From positions 1 to 43,248 of the forward strand of contig USGY01000012.1 of the NCBI GenBank assembly GCA_900554365.1: 43,248 nucleotides of DNA, read 5' to 3'. Positions 28,201 through 35,000 of this stretch are shown here, one piece after another. Made by a program: the position numbers and the translations under genes. The stretch comes from an uncultured Clostridium sp. Its GTDB lineage: Bacteria; Bacillota; Clostridia; TANB77; CAG-508. The notes under the pieces were generated by a model that worked only from the letters and a program-made list of their open reading frames with translations, was not told where the DNA came from and ran no database searches. Within the stretch, counting starts at the first letter, position 1. Each line of letters starts with the position of its first letter.

Positions 28201-28306
28201 GCCAACAGGTGAAAATAAAAATTATATTCCATATATAATTATGGGAGTAAGCGGATTTATCATCTTAGCAGTAGGTGTAATCTTTATTAAGAAAAAAGTG
28301 CTATAA
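19211..28306 (+). CDS. Giant fused surface protein C (A-like and B-like halves with ricin-type lectin domain)
   Basis: The 3031-residue protein starts at ATG after GAGGAGATT. The first half (1-1370) is paralogous to protein A: signal peptide (about 1-32), beta-sandwich and DUF11-like modules, an Asn/Pro-rich linker (about 1024-1057), an SdrD B-like domain with loop DANKDGQRQSSE (about 1063-1150), a DUF11-like domain, SVSTG (1339-1343) and a membrane segment (about 1344-1366). After a short basic linker, Met1373 opens a signal-peptide-like segment (1373-1396) and a B-like half: cysteine-bearing head, Cna-B-like domains, a ricin-type beta-trefoil (about 1886-2030; AQQF, AQKW, AQQF), SdrD B-like domains near 2051 and 2515, and TVPTG (2996-3000) with a C-terminal membrane anchor. 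It has its own candidate promoter and a terminator. A surface adhesin role is inferred; the lectin domain suggests glycan binding. Confidence 0.85.
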   Translation: MGKLRKKTIVIFLIMFLIGINIFAFIAKKSFSADNENVILESNLEKYVNYSIQNKEGTLIQYNVKAGIEYKENYVPVRNTELTLNLNKIDGVFPDSVKVIANSTKVTNGKTDNITPDYTYDSTSGAVVIKASNENEKGEAISTNQTNQDDRDSYTVICNYNTYVSDKKERELTLDANFKAKLFTDDNREITGSTKVDNNVTENVGDIVSISVNADDVYNGIIKSNIVNKTETNTKYNENSQIMISKKDAMQNLKINLKDDLVNVSENNGEQQVKEIEGKPIYKTITFNKTNVENIFGEEATLEIYDNEENLLFTINKETQYDESGNFTYTYEKELNEITIKTTAVANEGTLNIEHQNEIPGTMKNINGTNIRNMIQVDGLDAEENSLFTVNAQNLNEIKDTTTNVDLEMNQNTWTNEKQNELTFSVKLIANNEKYNMIKNPKVTIELPDEVEKVILDNSKLLFSDNFKLEDTNVITNDKGKKCIVFNISGEQTEYAEGEAAIVPTINIEATIILKKGIESTESEINLIYLNQSNTGKVLDQATIQKNIKIENYQDKDKDEDENNNNIDTKLEKIYENALKKEVAEQNLDETQKINGLNLEVKPVKGDTELKNGDIVYEGEYIKYKFKVTNTTGNEIQNVKVVGTIPEGTTYGELVARPLAEGENKECYEYNFDESIKQKEIVIGTMKPGEEYQGYYEVKVKDLQDIEEKAIQSNLEIKVGNIEGAKYSQENTIKKAEVKLFLQSFMGTARDGWYYQLVVDNPSEKEVNINLKLPQGYNFEYICGPGSGFKWTEDKYEVQDNIVSTKVTTSGTYIFGGMLERANLTEEGKNGKVELTAIATAKTDEAEYKSNENRIQYTYEDVDITMTSENEGEEVPHNSEITYSINIKNISKTITDDSAFNAVQVNLEDYLPEELINKKVHYENYNRIESDGTITYEKQEQEDNIANVTDENGVKLADVDLLLTIPYGKSVTVKITGTTDDVTEKTEIQNSATVSGVYIKSKTSNIIKHYIMPDKQNSDGTTTPDNPDTPNTPDNPNNPNNPTNPDNSNDSNGENGQDESNKTYSISGLAWLDANKDGQRQSSEKTLSGINVMLVDKADNLNVKDTTTTNQNGRYQFNNIKNGNYIVVFKYNTSLYNITKYQQAGVSSDTNSDAIANKVSINGESFEGGTTDAIKLNASKENIDIGLIEKEQGNLKVEKYIDKVTVKTNKKEKVQSYENTQLAKTDIRAKEIKGSIVTAQYKIVVTNSGEAPTLVGTVVDNIPNGFEFNSSNNTNWKEKSENKIINTSLANKKIKAGESVEVSLNLIKSMDENSTGTFSNVAYLEENENNSSKADLIISVSTGIVTYISIVLISILILGAIVYITRKYGIGKMAKIFSVMLVGTIILTVNAESTFAIDRGSSQNAQFRCYAMPGHSFPTVGIDGRNYLAYDYFQGIEAGDGRCINHGVNAAGGNVFQDPTTGRIYTDASGTTRLGNYGNYCTYTKVGSSWTRSTKSTNNTITDFNMKGNTEKAIGVKYLNGYYLYGPFIVQSDYNGNIDLTVKDKSGDVVNNYSISDSNGNNKTIKGSCDFYIKLSESSGRKGISYVKAHMKRSGKTITTITNYGEVIYEYDRAHQKVQTYNDYIIGTDTKSNNISYEKNVVWTVFNSSLDIMKVDADDPSIKIDIEGTIQNKSGTWKQNFKTTNGVAHFDNLDSEQEYIVTETINKNYGYEGQVGQKINFIVHSGELYKVRFKNSSELGNLELNKQDATTGKKLENVGFKIQDSNGQYVIAIDENNKKQSKVTGEISLGNMQTTKNKEEATEFVTDKNGICKIYRIRTGTYTVEETSVKDTDYGYDTDDDYVAWNVDGKSQNKGTKATVTVERQRSYNTRTKSSIINDDKKAIEDGVYEIETGTKSNFAVDVTSTNVYDKANVAVYEKNKSIAQQFYLQYLGNGAYKIISMVANKCLDAYGGAKEGTNVEVYTDNNSEAQKWYLETTCSKGKAANGYYFVRAGQYYLDIYCGVQSTENYTNIRLWPANGSKAQQFKFNSLTEQVQAGNIVTKVTFNNTRKYIKLSGYVWEDMVSGKQSTRDNLYNDDSDKEKNDKLVANVKVRLKDKDGSYVKFKTEDGKMVDEILTDSNGSYRMIDVLIDKLKDYYVEFEYNGMSYQSVATDLYKANGSKATDANTREEFNNKYATISNNQSANKSGQKTYNLRYKSENHTSTLIYGDNPVYGYEGQNFPINNVDQQYIMRANTRDAYLADKNSQYKYTGYLTDRYSEETIRKQAVEEIDNINLGLYERERPDLALIEDVESARLTLNGYEHTYKYAQRFENTAETGDGFNVAVKFGNKYGSASYTRNIYSVDVVYNKQPGNSGRLQAYVTYKIAIRNESTNLYAKINSIVNYFDANYDISSVKNSDNKALQYQVDQNYGTKNGYKRVIINTNENVENQKENYVYIEYKLNNSALNSVLNQKVTLNSVTEINSYSVYSDDKYTQSYAGIDQDSNPGSATPIDRNSYEDDTDSAPSFILDVQEGRVIKGTVWEDEAIDALLRKSGYEKERRGDGVYQKAKENVVKNVQVELLQVGEDGKTTATSLYQFDKASKSENVKLAKEITATNGSYEFNGVIPGNYVIKYTYGDSSVIFDVKGKQIDTVKARYYKSTIYRNGKESNVGSDDGLWYREETGDKAPRWSDARDYTGIYKDGTTTDIVKLRTESRTLDNKDIIKDRELTNIEAKTEKFDIKMDYDVNKDNTSEYGADLKFVFDNIDFGIIKRPQQISTMEKTIKHLKVTLTNGQVIIDGDPSKDNLQHVKLLPDGHIHIELDSELMQGATVELTYGITVDNRASEIDYNDKNYYIYGIIPSNKESTFRLSTVSKVFDYLSNDLVYDKNTSDKNKDWTEVTETPNELLSSGKIANERVRDALKKYNRIFQTDKFKDMKPGTTKTVEMVVTKVLANTQDDMTYDNDAEVIELENEPNKDTNSNESTPGNYVPTYGGSYAYENQVEGDDSYKEITVTVPTGENKNYIPYIIMGVSGFIILAVGVIFIKKKVL
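23222..23398 (+). other. Fusion junction in protein C: anchor plus internal signal peptide
   Basis: These codons (1338-1396) encode SVSTG, a membrane segment, the basic linker TRKYGIGK, then Met1373 and a second hydrophobic segment ending NAESTFA. The first part aligns with the C-terminal anchor of protein A and the second with the N-terminal signal peptide of protein B. Expected topology is out-in-out, with both large halves outside. Confidence 0.8.
24866..25298 (+). other. Ricin-type beta-trefoil lectin domain encoded within protein C
   Basis: Residues about 1886-2030 contain three similar blocks, each ending in a QxW-like motif (AQQFYL, AQKWYL, AQQFKF), with YKIISMVANKCLDAYGG and VRAGQYYLDIYCG preceding two of them. 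This is the usual pattern of the ricin/CBM13 beta-trefoil fold. The paralogous protein B lacks it. Boundaries are approximate. Confidence 0.75.
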
Positions 28307-28324
28307 ATATAGCATAAAATAAAC

Positions 28325-28355
28325 AGCCGATATTAGAAAATAATATCGGCTTTTA
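28325..28355 (+). terminator. Intrinsic terminator of giant gene C
   Basis: AGCCGATATTA (28325-28335) pairs perfectly with TAATATCGGCT (28341-28351) around a 5-nt loop and is followed by TTTAT. It lies 18 nt after the stop codon of protein C. Confidence 0.9.
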
Positions 28356-28357
28356 TA

Positions 28358-28386
28358 TTGCTTTTTTCGATATTCTGTAATAAAAT
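28358..28386 (+). promoter_or_regulatory. Candidate spoIIE promoter with a possible Spo0A half-box
   Basis: TTGCTT (28358-28363) and TAAAAT (28381-28386) are 17 nt apart. Between them TTCGATA (28366-28372) differs by one base from the Spo0A box TTCGACA. Spo0A control of spoIIE is established in Bacillus. Here the site is short and AT-rich DNA gives chance matches, so this is a weak candidate. An 8-bp hairpin, TTTTCTAG/CTAGAAAA, lies downstream at 28451-28474. Confidence 0.3.
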
Positions 28387-28535
28387 AAAAGTCAAATATT
28401 GTGACAACAAGAAGTAAAAACAAAATAATTTAAATAAAATGTAAATGAAATTTTCTAGATTCAAGACTAGAAAAGACAAAAACCACAAAGGACAAGTAGT
28501 AAAATAAGCTTATCAAAATTTAAGAGGTGGTAAGG

Positions 28536-30962
28536 ATGTTTCAAAATATAAATGAAGATACAATTAATGTTAATAAAAAAAGTAAACAAGAATTTAATAT
28601 GCTTTCAAATGTTATAACAAAAGAAAATATAGCAATTTATATAGTTGCATTTATGTTATCATTTGTAAGTCTAGGCGGAGAATTTTCAATATTTAGTATA
28701 AGTATATTGGGAGCATGTTTAGCTTTTTCTGTTCCAGCCTTAGGGGTAGTTGTAGTTTCTTTAATAGGCAATTTACTAAAATTTGGCGTAGGAGGAGCTT
28801 TAGAATATTTCGTAACAACATTAGTTATGGTAGCAACTATTCTTATTTTTAAACCTAGATATAATGAAGCGGAAAGAAATGAAAAAATAAAGGTTGGAAA
28901 AAATGTATTTTTAGCAACTTTTTTAGTTCAAATAATAAAGATATTTATGACACAATTTACAATATATGACGCTTTATCAACAATAACATTAGCTATAATA
29001 GCTTTAGTATTTTATAAAATATTTGTAAATTCACTTGTTGTAGTTCAAGATTTTTATGAAAAAAGAGCATTTTCAATAGAGGAAGTAATAGGTGCAAGCT
29101 TATTATTAGCTATTGCAGTTGCAGGTTTAGGTGACTTAAACATTTATGGATTTAGTATTAGAAATATTTTAAGTATATTAATAGTAATGATATTAGGCTG
29201 GAAAAATGGAATATTAGTTGGTACAACATCTGGTGTTACAATAGGTGTAACATTAGGAGTTATTGCAAATACTGAGCCAGTAATGATTGCAGCATATGCA
29301 ATTTCTGGAATGATAGCAGGAATATTAAATAAATTTGGAAAAATTGGTGTAGTTATTGGTTTTACATTAGGAAATGTATTGCTTGCATATGTATCAAATG
29401 GATATACAGTAGAATTAATACATTTTAAAGAAATATTAATAGCATCAATAGGATTACTTGTAGTCCCAAAAACATTAAAAATAGATATAGAAGAATTTAT
29501 TGGAAAATCAACATTTTTGCCATCAAATTCTGGAAGAATACTAAATCAAAGTCAAGAAGTTGCTGAAAGTTTGAATAATGTATCAAAAGCAATAGATAAT
29601 ATGGCAACAACATATAAAGCACCAAAAGATGATACAAATAAAATAGCTAGTGAAAATCAAAAAGAAAATAAGCAAATATTTATTGCAGAGCTATTAAATA
29701 ATTTGGAATCATATAAAGAAAATATGTTATATGACGACATAGCGAAAGTTGATGGGAAAATAGATGATGAAATATTTAATTTCTTATTAGAAAATCAAGA
29801 AATTACAAAACAAGATTTGTTAAATATATTTGCCGATTGCAATAGTTATATAGTTGGTGCAGATGATAATAACATAAGTAAACGACTTGCGGATGATATA
29901 ACGCAAATAGTTAGAACAATAAATGTATCATATAAAGTTACAAAGTCAAAATTTATATGGCAAAAGAAAGAAGAACAAACAAAAGAGAATATAGGAAAAC
30001 AATTAGAAAATGTATCAAAAGCAATAAAAAGCATGGCAAAAGGATTAGAAAATGATATAAAAGCAGAAGATGTTTATCAACAGGAAAGATTTGAAATAGT
30101 AGAATTATTAAGACAAAAAGATATAGAAGTGCAAGATATAGCAATAAAAAAAGATAACAGATTTATAGTAGATATATATGTTGGAGAGCTAATTGAAAAA
30201 AATAAAATAGAACAAATAGAAAAGATTTTAACACAAGTTTTAAAAGAAACTATAGTTTTAAATAGTGAGGCAACAGTTGGAAAAAAATTAAGTTTCTTAT
30301 CAGATGATAAATATATAATGGCATTAGGAATGGCTAAACAGACTAAAAGCAAAAGTGTAGCATCTGGTGATAGTATATTAAATATTAGATTAAAAGATGG
30401 CAAATATTTAGTAGCAATAAGTGATGGTATGGGAAGCGGAAAAGAGGCTCAAAACAGTAGTACACAAGCTTTAAGATTATTGGAAAACTTATTATTATCA
30501 GGATTTGACAAAAAAACATCAATAGATTTAATAAATGATGCTTTGGTAAATCAAAATAAAGAAATATTTGCAACATTAGATATTGCAATAATTGATTTAT
30601 ATAGTGGAAATATGGAATTTATAAAAAGTGCAGCTTGTCCAACATACATAAAGAAAAATAAAAGAATTCAAATGATAAAATCTAATTCTTTACCAACAGG
30701 AATTTTAAATGAAAGTAAAGTAGAAACATTTGATAGAGACTTACAAGATGGAGAAATTGTATTACTTTGTTCAGACGGAATTTTAGATTCAAATGTAGAA
30801 TATAAAAACAAGGAATTATGGATTAAATATTTAATGGAAGATTTAGAAACAACAAATACACAAAAAATTGCCGATTTAGTATTAGAAGAAGCAATAGATA
30901 ACAATTTTGGAATAGCTAAAGATGATATGAGTGTTATTGTATGTAAGTTTAGAAAAAAATAA
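28536..30962 (+). CDS. spoIIE: Stage II sporulation protein E (PP2C-type phosphatase)
   Basis: The protein of about 808 residues has an N-terminal region of roughly ten hydrophobic segments (about 30-320), a central helical regulatory region (about 330-590) and a C-terminal PP2C-type SpoIIE phosphatase domain. Metal-binding signatures are seen in VAISDGMGSGKEA and LLCSDGILDSN. SpoIIE dephosphorylates SpoIIAA in the forespore, activating SigF, and helps polar septation. The frame is open from GTG 28527, but ATG 28536 is preceded at 5-6 nt by AAGAGGTGG and is preferred. The length matches the family. Its presence suggests the organism is, or recently was, a spore former. It leads a co-directional run to tatD. 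Confidence 0.95.
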   Translation: MFQNINEDTINVNKKSKQEFNMLSNVITKENIAIYIVAFMLSFVSLGGEFSIFSISILGACLAFSVPALGVVVVSLIGNLLKFGVGGALEYFVTTLVMVATILIFKPRYNEAERNEKIKVGKNVFLATFLVQIIKIFMTQFTIYDALSTITLAIIALVFYKIFVNSLVVVQDFYEKRAFSIEEVIGASLLLAIAVAGLGDLNIYGFSIRNILSILIVMILGWKNGILVGTTSGVTIGVTLGVIANTEPVMIAAYAISGMIAGILNKFGKIGVVIGFTLGNVLLAYVSNGYTVELIHFKEILIASIGLLVVPKTLKIDIEEFIGKSTFLPSNSGRILNQSQEVAESLNNVSKAIDNMATTYKAPKDDTNKIASENQKENKQIFIAELLNNLESYKENMLYDDIAKVDGKIDDEIFNFLLENQEITKQDLLNIFADCNSYIVGADDNNISKRLADDITQIVRTINVSYKVTKSKFIWQKKEEQTKENIGKQLENVSKAIKSMAKGLENDIKAEDVYQQERFEIVELLRQKDIEVQDIAIKKDNRFIVDIYVGELIEKNKIEQIEKILTQVLKETIVLNSEATVGKKLSFLSDDKYIMALGMAKQTKSKSVASGDSILNIRLKDGKYLVAISDGMGSGKEAQNSSTQALRLLENLLLSGFDKKTSIDLINDALVNQNKEIFATLDIAIIDLYSGNMEFIKSAACPTYIKKNKRIQMIKSNSLPTGILNESKVETFDRDLQDGEIVLLCSDGILDSNVEYKNKELWIKYLMEDLETTNTQKIADLVLEEAIDNNFGIAKDDMSVIVCKFRKK

Positions 30963-30996
30963 ATTAATATAAATAATAAAAGGGAGGACAATTACA

Positions 30997-32511
30997 TTGA
31001 GTAAGGGAAGAAGATATGAAGAACCAAAATTAAATATGAAAAAGGTATTTGCTGTTATAGTTGCATTTGTTGTAATTGTAATGTGTGTTATTATGTTAAA
31101 AGGAATCTTGGATAAAGATAAAACACAAGGGAAAATAACAAGTAAAGACTATTTTGCGGCATATCAAAATAACAAATGGGGAGTTATAGATTCAACAGGA
31201 AATATAGTAATAAATCCTTCATATGCAGAAATGATAATTGTCCCAAATAGTAAAAATGATGTTTTTCTATGTATATATGATGTAGATTATGATAAAGGAA
31301 CATATAAAACTAAAGCTTTAAATAGTAGTAATCAAGAAATTTTTACTGATTATTCTCAAGTAGAAGCTATATCAAATAAAGATAGTAATGGAAATTTATA
31401 TTATGAAAATGCTTTGAAAGTACAAAAAGATGGAAAATATGGTATAATTGATTTATCTGGAAAAGAAATATTAGCATGTGAATATGATAATATAGAGGCA
31501 TTAGAGGGATTAACAGATATATTAAAAACATCAAAAGATGGAAAATATGGTGTAGCAACAATAAAGGGAAGTGTTATGGTTCCTACAGAATATTCAGAAA
31601 TTAAAGCTTTAGGAAAAGAAGCAAATCAAGGATTTATAGTAAAAAATTCAAATGGAAAATATGGAATTGTAGATACTATAAATAAAACAGTATTAGAAAC
31701 AAAATATGATGATATAGCACAAATTTATAAAAATGATTATTATATTGTAACAGAAAACGGAAAACAAGAAGTTGTAAAAAAAGATGGAAATATAGTTTTA
31801 AATGGTGATTATGATAAATTGGTTTCAATTTTACAAAATCCAGAAAATGGAGTAATATATCAAAAAAAATCTAAATATGGTGTAATGGATTTATCAGGAA
31901 ATAGTAAAATAAAACCAGAATATGATTCTATAAAAGAAGGAAAAAATGGTTATTTAATAGCTAAAAAAGATAATAAATATGGAATAATAGATTTAAATGG
32001 AAATACAAAAGTAGAATTTAAATATTCAAGCCTTACATATAGTGAAAAAGCTGATATTTATATTGCTGAAGATGAGCAATATTTAAATGAAATATTAAAT
32101 AGTGATTTTGAAGTAAAACAAACAGGATATTTAATAGATTTAAGCGAAGAAAAGGGATATATTGAATTAAGACAAAATGATAATTATAAATATTACAATT
32201 TTAAATTCGAAGAAAAAAATCCAGCAGACATATTTACATCAAACACATTATTTGTAAGTAAAAAAGATGGGAAATATGGCTTTGTAGATAAAAATGGAAA
32301 AGTTGTAGTAGATTATATATATGATGATGCTACAAATCAAAATAGTTATGGATATGCAGGAGTAAAAAAAGACGGAAAATGGGGAGCAATAGATAAAGAT
32401 GGAAAACTAGTTCAAGAGCCATCATATAATTTAGAAGATTATTTGAAAGTTGATTTTATAGGTACTTGGTATTTAGGAAAAGATTTAAATATGAATTATT
32501 ATAGAAAATAA
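30997..32511 (+). CDS. Membrane-anchored WG-repeat protein
   Basis: The 504-residue protein has a basic N-terminus, one membrane segment (about 15-36) and then about nine WG/KWG-type beta repeats. Each has a form such as G-K-Y-G-I-I-D followed by G-K or G-N and an acidic E-Y-D turn. Examples are NKWGVIDSTGNIV near 60, GKYGIIDLSGKEI near 148, NKYGIIDLNGNTK near 327 and GKWGAIDKDGKL near 463. Some middle repeats are degenerate. The repeats probably lie outside the cell. The start is TTG with AGGGAGG 9 nt upstream. It follows spoIIE by 34 nt. WG repeats are presumed interaction modules; the specific role is unknown. Confidence 0.85.
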   Translation: MSKGRRYEEPKLNMKKVFAVIVAFVVIVMCVIMLKGILDKDKTQGKITSKDYFAAYQNNKWGVIDSTGNIVINPSYAEMIIVPNSKNDVFLCIYDVDYDKGTYKTKALNSSNQEIFTDYSQVEAISNKDSNGNLYYENALKVQKDGKYGIIDLSGKEILACEYDNIEALEGLTDILKTSKDGKYGVATIKGSVMVPTEYSEIKALGKEANQGFIVKNSNGKYGIVDTINKTVLETKYDDIAQIYKNDYYIVTENGKQEVVKKDGNIVLNGDYDKLVSILQNPENGVIYQKKSKYGVMDLSGNSKIKPEYDSIKEGKNGYLIAKKDNKYGIIDLNGNTKVEFKYSSLTYSEKADIYIAEDEQYLNEILNSDFEVKQTGYLIDLSEEKGYIELRQNDNYKYYNFKFEEKNPADIFTSNTLFVSKKDGKYGFVDKNGKVVVDYIYDDATNQNSYGYAGVKKDGKWGAIDKDGKLVQEPSYNLEDYLKVDFIGTWYLGKDLNMNYYRK

Positions 32512-32547
32512 AACAAAAGAAAATTTATAAAATGAAGGTGATAAAAA

Positions 32548-33786
32548 ATGGAACTAAAGATGAACTATCATTATACATATTTCATACACCCTTTTGCAAT
32601 TAAAGAGGGAAAATATCAAAAATATATATTAAAAATGCTAAAAGATAAAAATTGTAAATTAAAGACATTTCAAAAAGAAAAAGATTTAAAAACATATCAA
32701 TATTTTTTACCTAAAACTAGAGATTTTTTGTTTTCTAGTTTTAGGCTAGGAAATGATAAAATAAAAGAATTAAAAGAATTACCTCTTGAAACAAGGGCAG
32801 CTCTTCTTAGTAAATATCCTTGTAATATATTTGAATATACAATAAAAAAAGACATTCAAGGAAAAATAGATGATAAAAAAGGAATATTTTTTATGATTTC
32901 TAAAATAGAAATTGTATGTTTTGAAACAGGAATATGTTTTTTAGTTATGAAAACAAATATAGAAGATGACTATAATTTTGCAAATTTATTGAATTTTAAT
33001 TATAAATTTAGAGATATAAATCAAGAAGGAATCAAATTAGATGCTTATGATAATATCAGATTACAAACAAATAGTTTTGAAAGTGCAGAAACCTTTAGAA
33101 ATTTTATAAAAAATATTACAGGATCAAGTATTGAGAGTATAAAACTTGATATAGATACAGAAAGATTTTTAACATATTCATATACATGTGTTGAACAATC
33201 AGCATGGAATGGTACAAATAGTTTTGACGGAGTAAGCCATTATTTTGAAAAGTATGTAAATGTTTTACCAGTTGATGATATAAAAAAGATTAAAGATGAA
33301 ACTGGAAAAATATTTACAATTTCAAAATGGAAATATGCTAAATTAGCAATAAGCAAGTTGGGAATAATGTTGTTTTCATCAAGTGAAGATATGAATAATT
33401 ATACTATGTTACCAGATGAATTTGAAAATCAATATTTATATACATATATAATAAATTTATATAAGAAAATATATTTAAAAAGAATCGCAATGGATTTAAA
33501 AGATCCAAAGCAAATAAAAAGTGCAAGAAAGAAATTCATAAAATTTACTAAAGAATTATGGATTCAAGAAATAACAGAAGATGAAATAGGGACAAATTTA
33601 AATCATAAAATTCAAGAGACACTTGAATTAAAAGAATTATATAATGAAGTAAAAAATCAATATGATATTTTATATAAAGATTTAAATATAGAAAAAAATC
33701 AAAGGGTAACACTATTAATAGGCTTGGTTTTAGCAATATCTTTAATTTTTAATGTTTTAAATTTTATATTATTATCCAAAAATTAA
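32548..33786 (+). CDS. Tail-anchored protein of unknown function
   Basis: I do not recognise a named family. The 412-residue protein is aromatic- and Lys-rich, with no signal peptide. A mixed N-terminal domain (about 1-230) begins YHYTYFIHPFAIKEGKYQKY. A helical region (about 280-385) ends in a coiled-coil-like stretch (KELYNEVKNQYDILYKDL), and a single membrane segment (about 387-408) sits at the extreme C-terminus. The outline loosely recalls CorA-like or DUF155-like proteins, but no GMN motif is present and I do not claim homology. The start is ATG with GAAGGTGAT upstream. It lies 36 nt after the WG-repeat gene and 18 nt before acpS. Confidence 0.6.
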   Translation: MELKMNYHYTYFIHPFAIKEGKYQKYILKMLKDKNCKLKTFQKEKDLKTYQYFLPKTRDFLFSSFRLGNDKIKELKELPLETRAALLSKYPCNIFEYTIKKDIQGKIDDKKGIFFMISKIEIVCFETGICFLVMKTNIEDDYNFANLLNFNYKFRDINQEGIKLDAYDNIRLQTNSFESAETFRNFIKNITGSSIESIKLDIDTERFLTYSYTCVEQSAWNGTNSFDGVSHYFEKYVNVLPVDDIKKIKDETGKIFTISKWKYAKLAISKLGIMLFSSSEDMNNYTMLPDEFENQYLYTYIINLYKKIYLKRIAMDLKDPKQIKSARKKFIKFTKELWIQEITEDEIGTNLNHKIQETLELKELYNEVKNQYDILYKDLNIEKNQRVTLLIGLVLAISLIFNVLNFILLSKN

Positions 33787-33804
33787 AAAAGGAATGAGAA
33801 AAAC

Positions 33805-34179
33805 GTGAAAATTAAATGTGGTACAGATATAATAGAAATATCAAGAATAAAAGAAGGTATAAATGAGCTTGGAGAAAGATTTTTAAATAGAATTTATACT
33901 AAAAAAGAAATAATGTACTGTGAAAGCAAAAAAGAACAAAAATATCAACATTATGCTGCCAGATTTGCAGCTAAAGAAGCAGCTTTTAAGGCATTATCTT
34001 GGAATATAACAGATAAATACAAAATAGAATGGAAAGACATAGAGGTTATAAATGATGACCAAGGAAGACCACAATTAAATATAATTGGAATCGATATGAG
34101 TTTAATTGATAGTATTGATATAAGCTTATCGCATTGTAGAGAATATGCTGTAGCAAATGTAACTGTTTTAACAAAATAA
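33805..34179 (+). CDS. acpS: Holo-[acyl-carrier-protein] synthase
   Basis: The 124-residue protein has the AcpS signatures: CGTDIIEISRI with Asp8, and RFAAKEAAFKAL with Glu58, both Mg2+ ligands in the family, plus the terminal SLSHCREYAVANV. AcpS transfers 4'-phosphopantetheine from CoA to the serine of apo-ACP and so activates fatty acid synthesis. The start is GTG; the ribosome binding site AAAAAGGA is about 11 nt away, a little far. Length is normal. It lies between the unknown tail-anchored gene and tatD in the same run. Confidence 0.95.
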   Translation: MKIKCGTDIIEISRIKEGINELGERFLNRIYTKKEIMYCESKKEQKYQHYAARFAAKEAAFKALSWNITDKYKIEWKDIEVINDDQGRPQLNIIGIDMSLIDSIDISLSHCREYAVANVTVLTK

Positions 34180-34204
34180 AAGCATAATGAAAGGAAAGAA
34201 AAAT

Positions 34205-34999
34205 ATGAAATTATTTGATGCACACGCACATTTGGATGATGAAAAATTTGATGAAGATAGAGATGAAATAATAGAAAAAATTCATCAAGAAGGTGTAGAA
34301 AAATTTGTTTCAGCTGGATATAGTTTAGAAGGAAGTAAAAAAGCAGTACAACTTTCACAAAAATATGATTTTATATATGCAACTTGTGGGATATCTCCAA
34401 ATGATATTCCACAAACTGAAGATGAATTGTGGAAAATGCTAGATGAAATAAGGAAAATGACGAAAGAAAATTTGGAAAGCAATAATCCTAAAGTAGTTGC
34501 AATTGGAGAAATAGGATTAGATTATTATTGGAATAAAGAAAATAAAGAGTTGCAAAAATTGGCTTTTATAGAGCAAATTAAAATTGCTAATGAATTAGAT
34601 TTGCCAATAGTAATACATACAAGAGAAGCTGTTATGGATACTTTACAAATTTTAAAAGAAAATCCAGTAAAAAATAAGGGAATGTTTCATTGTTGTCCAT
34701 TAAATAGAGAATTAGTAAAAGAGGGACTAAAATTAGATTTTTATATATCATTTTGTGGACCTGTAACATTTAAAAACTCTAAGAATGCCAATGAAATAAT
34801 AGATATGGTACCAAATGATAAAATGTTAATTGAAACAGATAGTCCATATTTATCTCCTGAGCCATTACGTGGAAGAAGAAATGACCCAAGAAATGTACGT
34901 TATACAGCACAAAAAGTTGCTGATGTAAAACAGATTTCTGTTGAAGAAGTTTCAGAAATTACATATAATAATGCAAAAAAATTATTTAAAATAAAATAA
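34205..34999 (+). CDS. tatD: TatD family metal-dependent hydrolase (DNase)
   Basis: The protein of about 264 residues has the TatD metal-site signatures: FDAHAHLDD (His7, His9), AIGEIGLDYYW, VIHTREA, MFHCCPLNRE and TDSPYLSPEPLRGRRNDP. Members are TIM-barrel 3'-5' exonucleases or D-aminoacyl-tRNA deacylase-like hydrolases; the exact substrate cannot be told from sequence. The frame is open from ATG 34187, but ATG 34205 has AAAGGAAAG upstream and gives the standard start MKLFDAHAHL, so I use it. It closes the run that begins at spoIIE. Confidence 0.94.
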   Translation: MKLFDAHAHLDDEKFDEDRDEIIEKIHQEGVEKFVSAGYSLEGSKKAVQLSQKYDFIYATCGISPNDIPQTEDELWKMLDEIRKMTKENLESNNPKVVAIGEIGLDYYWNKENKELQKLAFIEQIKIANELDLPIVIHTREAVMDTLQILKENPVKNKGMFHCCPLNRELVKEGLKLDFYISFCGPVTFKNSKNANEIIDMVPNDKMLIETDSPYLSPEPLRGRRNDPRNVRYTAQKVADVKQISVEEVSEITYNNAKKLFKIK

Positions 35000-35000
35000 A

